This document shows positions 45,140-52,972 of a DNA stretch of 64,000 nt, piece by piece. The notes beneath the pieces were generated by a model. The model was not told where the DNA came from. It ran no database searches and saw only the letters and a list, made by a program, of their open reading frames with translations. Source of the stretch: JALORV01 sp035498175 (GTDB lineage Bacteria; Pseudomonadota; Gammaproteobacteria; Burkholderiales; Burkholderiaceae_F); NCBI GenBank assembly GCA_035498175.1, contig DATKAJ010000025.1, positions 1 to 64,000 of the forward strand. Reading direction: 5' to 3'. Made by a program: the position numbers and the translations under genes. The stretch's first letter is position 1. Each line of letters opens with the position of its first letter.

Positions 45140-46813
45140 TCACGGCCTGAACGGCTCGACAAGCTTGCCGCCCTGCCATGTGCCTGCGCTCAACACGCGG
45201 CCGTCGGTCGCGAACAGCACACCCTTGCCGTTGCGCCGATCACCCTGCCATTCGCCTTCGAAGCGGCTGCCGTCGGAATAGACCCTGACCCCCGGACCGT
45301 AGATCAAACTGTCGCGCCATTGCCCGGAGAACCGTTCGCCCGTCCTGTACCAGATGACGCCCAGCCCGTTCGAACGGTTCTGTCCGTATTCGCCTTCGCG
45401 TCGCAGGCCGCTGAAGGTGTTGTTCGCGTTGGCCCCGAAGGTGTACACGCCGAGGCCGCTCTTGACGTTGGCCCGGAATTGCCCGGTATACCGGTCACCG
45501 GCATACGCGCTCGGCGCCCGATACTCGACGACGCCGTTGCCCTCGCGGTTGGAGCCGCTGCCCTCCCCGAGATAGCTGCCGCCGTCGAAGCCGAAACCCG
45601 TGGTGCCCGGTTCTTTCGCACGAGCGCGACGCGCAGCAGCCTCAGCGGCCTCGGCGGCCGTGCGCGCCCGGGACGCCGCGTCGTCGGCCCGCTTTGCATT
45701 TGCGCGCGCAACCAGCGCAACCTCCCGCAGTTCCGCCGGCAACGATTCAAACGCGAAAGTCGCCGGCGGGCGCGCGCCAGCAGATTCCAAGACCGGCGTT
45801 GCCGCCGACTTCTGCGCGCCCTGCGCTCTGGCATCGGCCGCCTGCGCGCGCTTTTCGGCTGCCAGCCGCTCCGCATCGGCGCGCTCACGGGCGGCTCGAT
45901 CGGCACCGGCACGCTCCTCGAGCTCGCGAGCGCGCTGTTCGGCTGCCAGGCGCTCGTCGGCGCGTTCCCGCGCAGAACGCTCGGCTGCTGCCTGCGCTTC
46001 CAGCTGCTTCGCGTGCGCTTCCGCGGCCGCGCGCTGTGCCTGCTCGCGCACGCGCTCGAGGTCTGCCTGGTGCACCGCATTCCACTGCAGATAGACACCG
46101 ATCAGCACGACACTGATCGCCAGCGCACCGACGACCGGGCGCCAGTACTGACGCCACAAGGACCCGGGACGCTTCGGCGCTTCGATCGCAGGCTCCGCCG
46201 CGCGAGCCGCCGCCGGTCGTTTCGCCGGGCGCGCGGCGCGCTCGCGCTCCATCCGGTCGATCTGATCGCGTACGAACGCCGCGAAGGCTCCACTCGGATG
46301 ACTGGCGACGAAGGTCCGCAGCGCCGAAGACGTGCCCGCCAGTTCCGCCGCCTTGAATGCCTCCAGTTCGGCCGACGCCGCCTGCCGCTCCGGCGGGCGC
46401 AGGTCGCGGCCGAACTTCGCCTTGCGACCCACGCGCTGCTCGATCGCCTTCACCAAGTTCTGGAATCCCGGATGCGAGAGTTCGCCGCTCCAGTCGCACA
46501 GATCGTCCGCATGCGTCTGCCCGAAACCAAAGGGCAGATCCACCTGCTCGATCGTCACGGGGCAAAGGCGGCCGAGTCGCAGCGCGTAGGCGGCCTCGTC
46601 GAGGACGAAACTGCTATCGATCGCCGCCTTCGACCAGACGACAATCGCAGCCCGGCACTGCTCGATGACCGCGCGGATCGCCCCACGGAAGTTCTCGCCC
46701 GACAGCAGCTCGAAGTCCCACCAGACCTCGAAGCCCAGCTGCTGCAGGGCGCCGGCAAGCCGCTCCACCGTCGAGCGGTCCTCGCGCTTGTACGAAACGA
46801 AGATGTCAGCCAT
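45140..46813 (-). CDS. TIR domain-transmembrane-coiled coil-MORN repeat protein
   Basis: 557 residues. Residues 1-130 form a TIR domain: DIFVSYKREDRSTVERLAGAL, WWDFELLSGENF, AAIVVWSKAAIDSSFVLDEAA with Glu73 at the place of the NAD-hydrolase catalytic Glu. Residues about 150-190 resemble the short helical unit (FVASHPSGAFAAF) that often follows such domains. A membrane helix spans about 227-245, an Ala/Arg/Glu-rich coiled coil 248-400, and at least four MORN repeats (such as RYTGQFRANVKSGLG, SRFEGEWQGDRRNGKG) fill 410-557. I infer a cytoplasmic TIR domain and exported or membrane-bound MORN part. It lies alone beyond the tRNA-Glu terminator. No cognate gene is next to it. Confidence 0.9.
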   Translation of the reverse strand: MADIFVSYKREDRSTVERLAGALQQLGFEVWWDFELLSGENFRGAIRAVIEQCRAAIVVWSKAAIDSSFVLDEAAYALRLGRLCPVTIEQVDLPFGFGQTHADDLCDWSGELSHPGFQNLVKAIEQRVGRKAKFGRDLRPPERQAASAELEAFKAAELAGTSSALRTFVASHPSGAFAAFVRDQIDRMERERAARPAKRPAAARAAEPAIEAPKRPGSLWRQYWRPVVGALAISVVLIGVYLQWNAVHQADLERVREQAQRAAAEAHAKQLEAQAAAERSARERADERLAAEQRARELEERAGADRAARERADAERLAAEKRAQAADARAQGAQKSAATPVLESAGARPPATFAFESLPAELREVALVARANAKRADDAASRARTAAEAAEAAARRARAKEPGTTGFGFDGGSYLGEGSGSNREGNGVVEYRAPSAYAGDRYTGQFRANVKSGLGVYTFGANANNTFSGLRREGEYGQNRSNGLGVIWYRTGERFSGQWRDSLIYGPGVRVYSDGSRFEGEWQGDRRNGKGVLFATDGRVLSAGTWQGGKLVEPFRP

Positions 46814-46902
46814 TTCCGGCGATTCGGAATTGCGCCAGTTTCGCAGAGATTGGGGGCGACCTTAGGCGCGGCGACCAGCACAGTCCGCTGGCGAACCCCA
46901 AC

Positions 46903-46928
46903 GAAAAGCCCGCGCTCGGCGGGCTTTG
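46903..46928 (-). terminator. Terminator after the tRNA-Ala/tRNA-Glu pair
   Basis: AAAGCCCGC (46905-46913) and GCGGGCTTT (46919-46927) form a nine-pair stem; on the minus strand it is followed by TCGTT. It separates the tRNAs from the TIR-MORN gene. Confidence 0.85.
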
Positions 46929-46932
46929 TCGT

Positions 46933-47008
46933 TGGCGTCCCCTAGGGGATTCGAACCCCTGTTATCGCCGTGAAAGGGCGGTGTCCTAGGCCTCTAGACG
47001 AAGGGGAC
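46933..47008 (-). tRNA. tRNA-Glu (TTC)
   Basis: 76 bases with encoded CCA. On the minus strand it starts GTCCCCTTCGTCTAGAGGCC, has the anticodon loop CCTTTCACG-like with TTC at the anticodon, the T loop GGTTCGAATCC and ends ACGCCA. Acceptor and T stems pair fully. Confidence 0.97.
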
Positions 47009-47050
47009 TGCGTGTGGCCCGGTGACTGCGGACCTGCGGACGTGTCCGGG

Positions 47051-47126
<76 letters not shown>

Positions 47127-47207
47127 ACGCGGAAAGGGCGCGATTATAGCGAGCCCGGCCGGACCGGCCAAATCCTTCGGCTGAAGATCCTCCTGCCGGG
47201 CAGCACG

Positions 47208-48611
47208 CTAGCCGATGCTCCGCAGCGCTGCCTCGAGCCGCGCCAGCACCGTCGCGCGGCCGGTCAGCTCCAGCACGGCGTCGATCGACGGAGTCTGCGT
47301 GCGGCCGGTCACTGCGACGCGCAGCGGCACCGCGACCTGCGGCATCTTGACTTTCAACTCGCCGACGATCTGCTTGATCAGCGCCTGGATCGCGGCGCGC
47401 TCCCACGGCACGTCGACGGCGCGCTCGCCGAACAGGCGCACCGCGTCGCGCCCCGCACCCTGCAGGTGCTCGGTCAGCAGCGCCACGTCGCGCACCGGCT
47501 CGTCGTAGAACAGCAGCGCGGCGTCGGCGAGTTCGTTCAGCGTGCGCGCGCGATCCTTCAGCAGCGCGACGACGCGCGCCAGCGGCGGTCCCGCATCGAT
47601 GCGCCCACCGCGCTCGGCAATCCTGGGCGCCAAAAGCCCTGCGAGCCGCTCGTCGCCCGCCTCTTTGAGGTACTCGCCATTGAGCCACAGCAGCTTGTCG
47701 AGGTTGTACTGCGCCGGCGCGCGGTTGACGTGCTCGAGGTCGAACCACTCGATCAACTCGTCGCGCGGGAACTTCTCGTCGTTTCCGTGGCTCCAGCCGA
47801 GCCGCGCCAGATAGTTGAACAGCGCCTCGGGCAGGAAGCCGTCGTCGCGGTACTGCAGCACGCTGACCGCCCCATGTCGCTTCGACAGCTTCTGCCCGTC
47901 GGGCCCGAGGATCATCGGCAGGTGGCCAAACTGCGGCAGCGGCGCGCCGAGCGCGCGATAGATGTTGATCTGCCGCGGTGTGTTGTTCACGTGGTCGTCA
48001 CCGCGCAGCACGTGCGTGATCGCCATGTCGATATCGTCGACGACCACCGCGAAGTTGTAAGTCGGCACGTCGTCACCGCGCGCGATGACGAGGTCATCGA
48101 GCTCCGCGTTGGAAATCGATATCGGCCCCTTGACAAGGTCGTTCCAGCCGACGTCGCCGCTGTCCGGATTACGGAAGCGCACGACCGGTTTCACGCCGGC
48201 GGGCGGCGTGCGGCCGCGCGCGTTCTCCGGGCGCCAGCGGCCGTCATAGCGCGGTTTCTCGCCGCGCGCCATTTGCGCCTCGCGCAGCTGATCGAGCTCT
48301 TCCTTGCTCGCGTAGCAGTGGTAGGCCCTGCCCTCGGCCATCAGCCGATCGATCGCGACGCGGTAGCGGTCGAGCCGCCCTGTCTGCCGCACCGGCCCCT
48401 CGTCGTAGTCGAGCTGGAGCCAGTCCATGCTGTCGAGGATCACCTGCACCGCTTCCTCGGTCGAGCGCTCGAGGTCCGTGTCCTCGATGCGCAGCACGAA
48501 CTGGCCGCCGTAGTGGCGCGCGAAAGCCCAGCAGAAGAGGGCCGTGCGCGCCGTGCCCAGGTGCAGCATGCCGGTCGGGCTCGGCGCAATGCGCGTGCGG
48601 ACGGTGGTCAT
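47208..48611 (-). CDS. gltX: Glutamyl-tRNA synthetase
   Basis: 467 residues, class Ic synthetase that charges tRNA-Glu. RIAPSPTGMLHLGTARTALF carries the HIGH-type motif and KLSKRHGAVSV the KMSKS motif. RIEDTDLERSTEE and LRGDDHVNNTPRQ are further family marks. It is on the same strand as and just upstream of tRNA-Ala and tRNA-Glu, so the enzyme, and its own tRNA substrate, may be expressed together, though a promoter between them cannot be excluded. Confidence 0.97.
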   Translation of the reverse strand: MTTVRTRIAPSPTGMLHLGTARTALFCWAFARHYGGQFVLRIEDTDLERSTEEAVQVILDSMDWLQLDYDEGPVRQTGRLDRYRVAIDRLMAEGRAYHCYASKEELDQLREAQMARGEKPRYDGRWRPENARGRTPPAGVKPVVRFRNPDSGDVGWNDLVKGPISISNAELDDLVIARGDDVPTYNFAVVVDDIDMAITHVLRGDDHVNNTPRQINIYRALGAPLPQFGHLPMILGPDGQKLSKRHGAVSVLQYRDDGFLPEALFNYLARLGWSHGNDEKFPRDELIEWFDLEHVNRAPAQYNLDKLLWLNGEYLKEAGDERLAGLLAPRIAERGGRIDAGPPLARVVALLKDRARTLNELADAALLFYDEPVRDVALLTEHLQGAGRDAVRLFGERAVDVPWERAAIQALIKQIVGELKVKMPQVAVPLRVAVTGRTQTPSIDAVLELTGRATVLARLEAALRSIG

Positions 48612-48745
48612 CGGGTTCGGGGGTGTAGCCGCGGTGGACGGCGCGCCGAAGCTGGCGTTCTCCGGCGCGGGCGCGGAGTCTAGCCGAAGCGCGACTCACA
48701 GCCGCGCAGTGACAGCGCCAGGCGGCCGTCGGGGCGCGCCGCTGG

Positions 48746-49696
48746 CTACGGCGTCGAGATCACGACGAGCCGGTCCGTGCCCGATTCGGCGCCCCAGGCT
48801 TCGCCGGGCCTTCCGAGCATCTGCCGCACCTGTGCGTTGGCCCGGTCGCTGGGAAATCGCTGGAAGCTTTCAGTCTCCGGATCGAAGCGCAGGATGGCAT
48901 TGCTCGACCATTCGGTCAGCCAGACCTTGTCGCGCTCGTCGACGTACACCGCGTACATCTGCGACTGTTCCGACGGCTTCCACGCCTTCCAGCGCTTGTT
49001 TGCAGGGTCGTACATGCTGACCTGGCCCGAGAGCCACTCGCTGATCCACAGCCGGCCCCTGGAGTCGGACCACACGCGGCGCGCGCCCTGGCGCGGAGTC
49101 GGCGGTTCGATCACGGTGGCCACACCGGTGGCAGTGTCGATCTTCGCCAGGTGGCTGCCGGCGAGCGAGACGTAGTAAATGTCGCCCTTTGGCGTCACGG
49201 TGATGCCGTAGGGACCACGCCCGCCCGGCGCTTCCATCACGCGCACCTCGCCGGTCTTCGGGTTGACGCTGCCGTAGTAGCCGTTCTGCCCGGTCCACCA
49301 CAGCACGCCGTGGCCGTCGAAGGCTGCGGTGTTCAGGTTCGTGTACGGCGTGCGCGGCGGCAGCGGAAACACCTTGACGGCGCGCGTGACCGGGTCCACG
49401 CGCACGATCGCGTTCTGCCCACCATCGGTGACCCACGCGGCGCCGTCGGGGCCGATGATCACCCCGTGCGGAGAGGAGTTGCGACCGAGCGGAATCTCCT
49501 CGACCTTGCCGGTGCGCGGATCGAGGCGGCCGAGGTGGCCAGTCCGCTGCGCCGTGTACCAGACGGTGCCGTCGGGCGCTGGGGCAACATCGTGCGGCGC
49601 CGAGCGCGGCGGCAGCTCGTAGTAGCGCACCGACTGCGCAGCAAGGGGCGCACAGACCACCGACAGGGCGAAAAGCATCGCGATGGTGGATTTCAT
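48746..49696 (-). CDS. Exported streptogramin lyase-like beta-propeller protein
   Basis: 316 residues from the ATG with GGAG six bases upstream. A signal peptide (MKSTIAMLFALSVVCAPLAAQ) is followed by repeats of the Vgb/SMP-30-like propeller, for example GTVWYTAQRTGHLGRLDPRTG and GAAWVTDGGQNAIVRVDP, each blade carrying a Trp-x-Thr/Ser pattern. Virginiamycin B lyase cleaves streptogramin B; most exported members of this family are uncharacterised and likely act on other substrates. I see nothing that supports antibiotic resistance here. Between gltX and the DUF4124 gene. Confidence 0.85.
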   Translation of the reverse strand: MKSTIAMLFALSVVCAPLAAQSVRYYELPPRSAPHDVAPAPDGTVWYTAQRTGHLGRLDPRTGKVEEIPLGRNSSPHGVIIGPDGAAWVTDGGQNAIVRVDPVTRAVKVFPLPPRTPYTNLNTAAFDGHGVLWWTGQNGYYGSVNPKTGEVRVMEAPGGRGPYGITVTPKGDIYYVSLAGSHLAKIDTATGVATVIEPPTPRQGARRVWSDSRGRLWISEWLSGQVSMYDPANKRWKAWKPSEQSQMYAVYVDERDKVWLTEWSSNAILRFDPETESFQRFPSDRANAQVRQMLGRPGEAWGAESGTDRLVVISTP

Positions 49697-49943
49697 GGCT
49701 GCTCCGGCGGCAATGTGCGGAACTTGAAGGTCTGCAGCGAACACATCGGCAGCGTCATCTTTGGCCCGGGGCGCCCGCGCGTCAACCGAGCGCGTTACAC
49801 GCAGCTGGCACATTGGCGGCATAGCGATGCCAGCCGCGCGAGCCGCGGGTGGAGCGCGTCAGCGTGGGATCTCTTCAATAGCCCGCGGCTGCGCCTGCAA
49901 TTCGGGCGCCGCGTTCGGCCGCCTGCCCGGTAGGCTCCCGCGC

Positions 49944-50477
49944 ATGGAAGGCCGCCCCGTGCTGCTCGTTGCGCTGCTCGCGATAGCCATCGCCGGCGGC
50001 GGCCTTTACTTCGTCCTGCAACCGGGCACGCCGGTCGTGGAGACCAAGGACCCTCCACTTCCACCACCCCAGGCGACGCCCGCACCTGCGTCAAACGCGC
50101 CGGCCGCGGTGCCGCCCGCCGGCGCGGATCCGAAATCCGGCTCGGCGATCTACCGCTGCCAGAAGGGCCGATCCGTCGTCTATTCCGATACGCCCTGTGA
50201 GGGCGGAAAGCTCGTCGATATCCAGCCGACGCGCGGCTACGAGACGTCGCGGACTGCGGCCGCGCATCCGAGTCGCGTAGTGAGCACCGAGCCCGCGCCG
50301 CCGGCGCCCGATGCGACGCCCAGTGAAACCACACGACCCGCCGAGTGCAAACGACTCGACGACCTGATCGCGTGGATCGACGCCGAAGCGCGTCAGGGTG
50401 GGGCGACTCCGCGCATGGACGAACTGAAGGAACGGCGCCGGAAAGCGGCCGATCGAAGATACGAGCTGCACTGCTAG
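49944..50477 (+). CDS. DUF4124-like membrane-anchored protein
   Basis: 177 residues. Residues 5-26 form a membrane helix (VLLVALLAIAIAGGGLYFVL), followed by a Pro/Ala-rich linker. IYRCQKGRSVVYSDTPCEGGK is the DUF4124-type unit (Cys pair around a Trp/Tyr turn), and the C-terminus is a short charged helix ending in Cys. Members are periplasmic and of unknown function. The upstream 247 bases contain no gene that I support, and the start follows a weak ribosome site. Confidence 0.75.
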   Translation: MEGRPVLLVALLAIAIAGGGLYFVLQPGTPVVETKDPPLPPPQATPAPASNAPAAVPPAGADPKSGSAIYRCQKGRSVVYSDTPCEGGKLVDIQPTRGYETSRTAAAHPSRVVSTEPAPPAPDATPSETTRPAECKRLDDLIAWIDAEARQGGATPRMDELKERRRKAADRRYELHC

Positions 50478-50508
50478 CAGCGCTTCGTCGAGAGCCGATC
50501 GGGGGTGC

Positions 50509-50583
50509 TGGTGGGTGGTACAGGGTTCGAACCTGTGACCCCTGCCGTGTGAAGGCAGTGCTCTACCGCTGAGCTAACCACCC
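50509..50583 (-). tRNA. tRNA-Val (CAC)
   Basis: 75 bases with encoded CCA. The acceptor GGGTGGT pairs with ACCACCC; the anticodon stem-loop CTGCC-TTCACAC-GGCAG gives anticodon CAC; the T loop is GGTTCGAACC. Confidence 0.96.
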
Positions 50584-50690
50584 GCTGCGCGGCGGCCCGT
50601 TGCTTCGGGCCATCGAGGGCGCGGATTATTGCATATCAGTGCACGCTCCCCGAGGGCGAACTAGGATATCCATTGACGACGGAGAGTGCA

Positions 50691-52217
50691 TTGAATCTCG
50701 CCCATACGCTGTTCCGCACCGCACGCCGCGTGCCGCACGCCATCGCGGTCATCGAGCGCGATCGCGTCGAGCTGTCCTACGAGCAGCTCGCCGTGCGCGT
50801 GCTGGAGCTGGCCGGCGGCCTGCAGGCGGCCGGAGTGCGGCCCGGCGACAGCGTGGGCGCGCTGATGAAGAACTGTGCGCAGTACGTCGAGCTGCTGTAC
50901 GCCTGCTGGACGCTCGGCGCGTGCGCGATACCGATGAACTCGCGCCTGCATCCGCGCGAGGTCGCCTACATCCTCGACGATGCCGAGGCGCGCATGTGCT
51001 TCGTGACGGATGACGCCGACACCGCGGCCATCGACGTCGTACGCGGCCGCGGTCCGACCCGGTTCATCGACGTCGACGGCGGCGACTACCGCGCGCTGCT
51101 CCGATCCACGCCGGCAGCATTGGGCGAGGCGTCGAACGCCGACGATGGGGCCTGGCTCTTCTACACGAGCGGCACGACCGGGAGACCAAAGGGTGTCGTG
51201 CTGACGCATCGCAACCTGCTGGCGATGTCGCTCAACTACCTGGCCGACGTCGACCACGCGGTGGTCGGCGAGCACCTGCTGCACGCCGCGCCGATGTCGC
51301 ACGGCTCAGGGCTTTACATACTGCCCAACGTTGCCGCCGGCGCGACGCAGTTGATTCCCGCTGCGCGCGCCTTCGAGGTCGACGAGATCATGCAGATCCT
51401 CGCCTACACGCCGTCGACGAAGTTCTTCGCCGCGCCGACTATGGTTATGCGCCTGGTCGAGGCCTATGGCGAAAAGGGGTCCGCGCCGGAACACCTGAAG
51501 GCGCTGATCTACGGGGGCGGGCCGATGTACGTGGCCGACAGCGTGCGCGCGCTCGACGTGCTCGGCCCGCGCCTGGTGCAGATCTACGGCCAGGGCGAGT
51601 CGCCGATGACGATCACGGTGCTGACCGCGGCCGAGCACGTGCTCGACCACGACGGACGCCGGCTCGAGCGGCTCGGCTCGGTCGGGCGCGCGCAGGTCGG
51701 CGTCGAGGTCAGTGTTCGCGACGAGAGCGGACGCGCGCGGGCGCCCGGCGAGATCGGCGAGGTATGCGTGCGCGGCGATACGGTGATGGCGGCGTACCTC
51801 AACAATCCGCAGGCCACGGCCGATGCGCTCGCGGGCGGCTGGTTGCATACAGGCGACCTCGGCCGCCTCGACGACGCCGGCTACCTGACGCTGGTCGATC
51901 GGAGCAAGGACCTGATCATCTCGGGCGGGTCCAACATCTATCCGCGCGAGGTCGAGGAGGTGCTGCTGCTGCATCCCGCCGTGAAGGAGGCCGCAGTGAT
52001 CGGTGAGCCACATCCGGACTGGGGCGAGGCGGTCGTCGCAGTGCTGGTGCGCGAGGCCGGGCACATCCCCGACGAGAAGGAACTCGATCTCTTCTGCCTC
52101 GAACACATCGCCCGCTTCAAGCGGCCGAAGCGCTATATCTTCGTCGACGAACTGCCGAAGAACGCGACCGGCAAGGTGCTGAAGCGCGAACTGCGCGAGC
52201 TGATCAGGCGGCCATAG
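50691..52217 (+). CDS. AMP-binding acyl-CoA synthetase
   Basis: 508 residues from a TTG start at 50691 supported by GGAG six bases upstream; a TTG six codons earlier is the alternative. It activates a carboxylic acid to acyl-CoA through an acyl-AMP. The P-loop is FYTSGTTGRPKGVVLTH, the second site is GGWLHTGDLGRLDDAGYLTLVDR, and NATGKVLKRELRE holds the catalytic Lys. The substrate (fatty, aryl or other acid) is unknown. Its 3' end overlaps the end of dnaQ by 14 bases, tail to tail. Confidence 0.92.
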   Translation: MNLAHTLFRTARRVPHAIAVIERDRVELSYEQLAVRVLELAGGLQAAGVRPGDSVGALMKNCAQYVELLYACWTLGACAIPMNSRLHPREVAYILDDAEARMCFVTDDADTAAIDVVRGRGPTRFIDVDGGDYRALLRSTPAALGEASNADDGAWLFYTSGTTGRPKGVVLTHRNLLAMSLNYLADVDHAVVGEHLLHAAPMSHGSGLYILPNVAAGATQLIPAARAFEVDEIMQILAYTPSTKFFAAPTMVMRLVEAYGEKGSAPEHLKALIYGGGPMYVADSVRALDVLGPRLVQIYGQGESPMTITVLTAAEHVLDHDGRRLERLGSVGRAQVGVEVSVRDESGRARAPGEIGEVCVRGDTVMAAYLNNPQATADALAGGWLHTGDLGRLDDAGYLTLVDRSKDLIISGGSNIYPREVEEVLLLHPAVKEAAVIGEPHPDWGEAVVAVLVREAGHIPDEKELDLFCLEHIARFKRPKRYIFVDELPKNATGKVLKRELRELIRRP

Positions 52218-52920
52218 GCTGCGCCGCCGCGGCGGCGCGCCAGACCGGCTGCAATTTCGCCTCCTTCGCGATCGCATCGAGCATCGCTTCGTGCGCTGCG
52301 ACTTCTTCGGGCAGCGCAGTCACAACGATCAGCTGGCTGGCGTCGATCGGCCCTGCGCTCGCCAGCGCGGTGACCTCGCTCAGCACATCGATCGTCAGCG
52401 AATCCTGGCCGCGGGTCATCGCCAGGTAGACGTCGGCCAGCAGCCCGGCATCGAGCAGCGCGCCGTGCAGCGTGCGATGCGCGTTCGACACCTGGTAGCG
52501 CTCGCACAGCGCATCGAGCGAATTGCGCTTGCCCGGATGCTGCTCGCGCGCCATCTGCAGCGAGTCCGTCACCTTGAGACAGTGCTGCGTGAACGGCGGA
52601 CGACCGAGCCGCGCCAGCTCGGCGTCGAGGAACTCCAAGTCGAACGGCGCGTTGTGGATCACGACCTCCGCGTCCCTGACGAACTCGAGCAGGTCGTCGG
52701 CGACCTCCGCGAACTTCGGCTTGTCCTCGAGGAAGTGGCGCGTCAGCCCGTGCACCGCCAGTGCGCCCTCGTCGCTATCGCGCTCGGGATTGACGTAGTG
52801 GTGAAAGCGCCGCTCGGTGATGCGGCGGGCGACGACTTCGATCGCGCCGACCTCGATGATGCGGTGACCTTCCCTGGCTTCCAGACCGGTGGTCTCGGTG
52901 TCGAGCACGACGAGTCGCAT
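52204..52920 (-). CDS. dnaQ: DNA polymerase III epsilon subunit (proofreading exonuclease)
   Basis: 238 residues. The DEDD exonuclease motifs are visible: ExoI LDTETTGLE, ExoII HNAPFDLEFLDAEL and ExoIII with HGALLDAGLLADVYLAM. It proofreads 3' ends in the replicative polymerase. In enteric and many other proteobacteria dnaQ stands next to rnhA; here an RND operon separates them. The end overlaps the acyl-CoA synthetase gene by 14 bases. Confidence 0.95.
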   Translation of the reverse strand: MRLVVLDTETTGLEAREGHRIIEVGAIEVVARRITERRFHHYVNPERDSDEGALAVHGLTRHFLEDKPKFAEVADDLLEFVRDAEVVIHNAPFDLEFLDAELARLGRPPFTQHCLKVTDSLQMAREQHPGKRNSLDALCERYQVSNAHRTLHGALLDAGLLADVYLAMTRGQDSLTIDVLSEVTALASAGPIDASQLIVVTALPEEVAAHEAMLDAIAKEAKLQPVWRAAAAAQPMAA

Positions 52921-52972
52921 GGTTGGAGTCTACCTGCCGCGCACTGCTCGACCGCGTGCGCGCACCAAGGCA

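Noticed and set aside
46933..47008. Attachment-site duplication of the tRNA-Glu end around the TIR-MORN gene
   Set aside because: I looked for a copy of the tRNA 3' end near 45100 and found none, so there is no direct evidence of integration.
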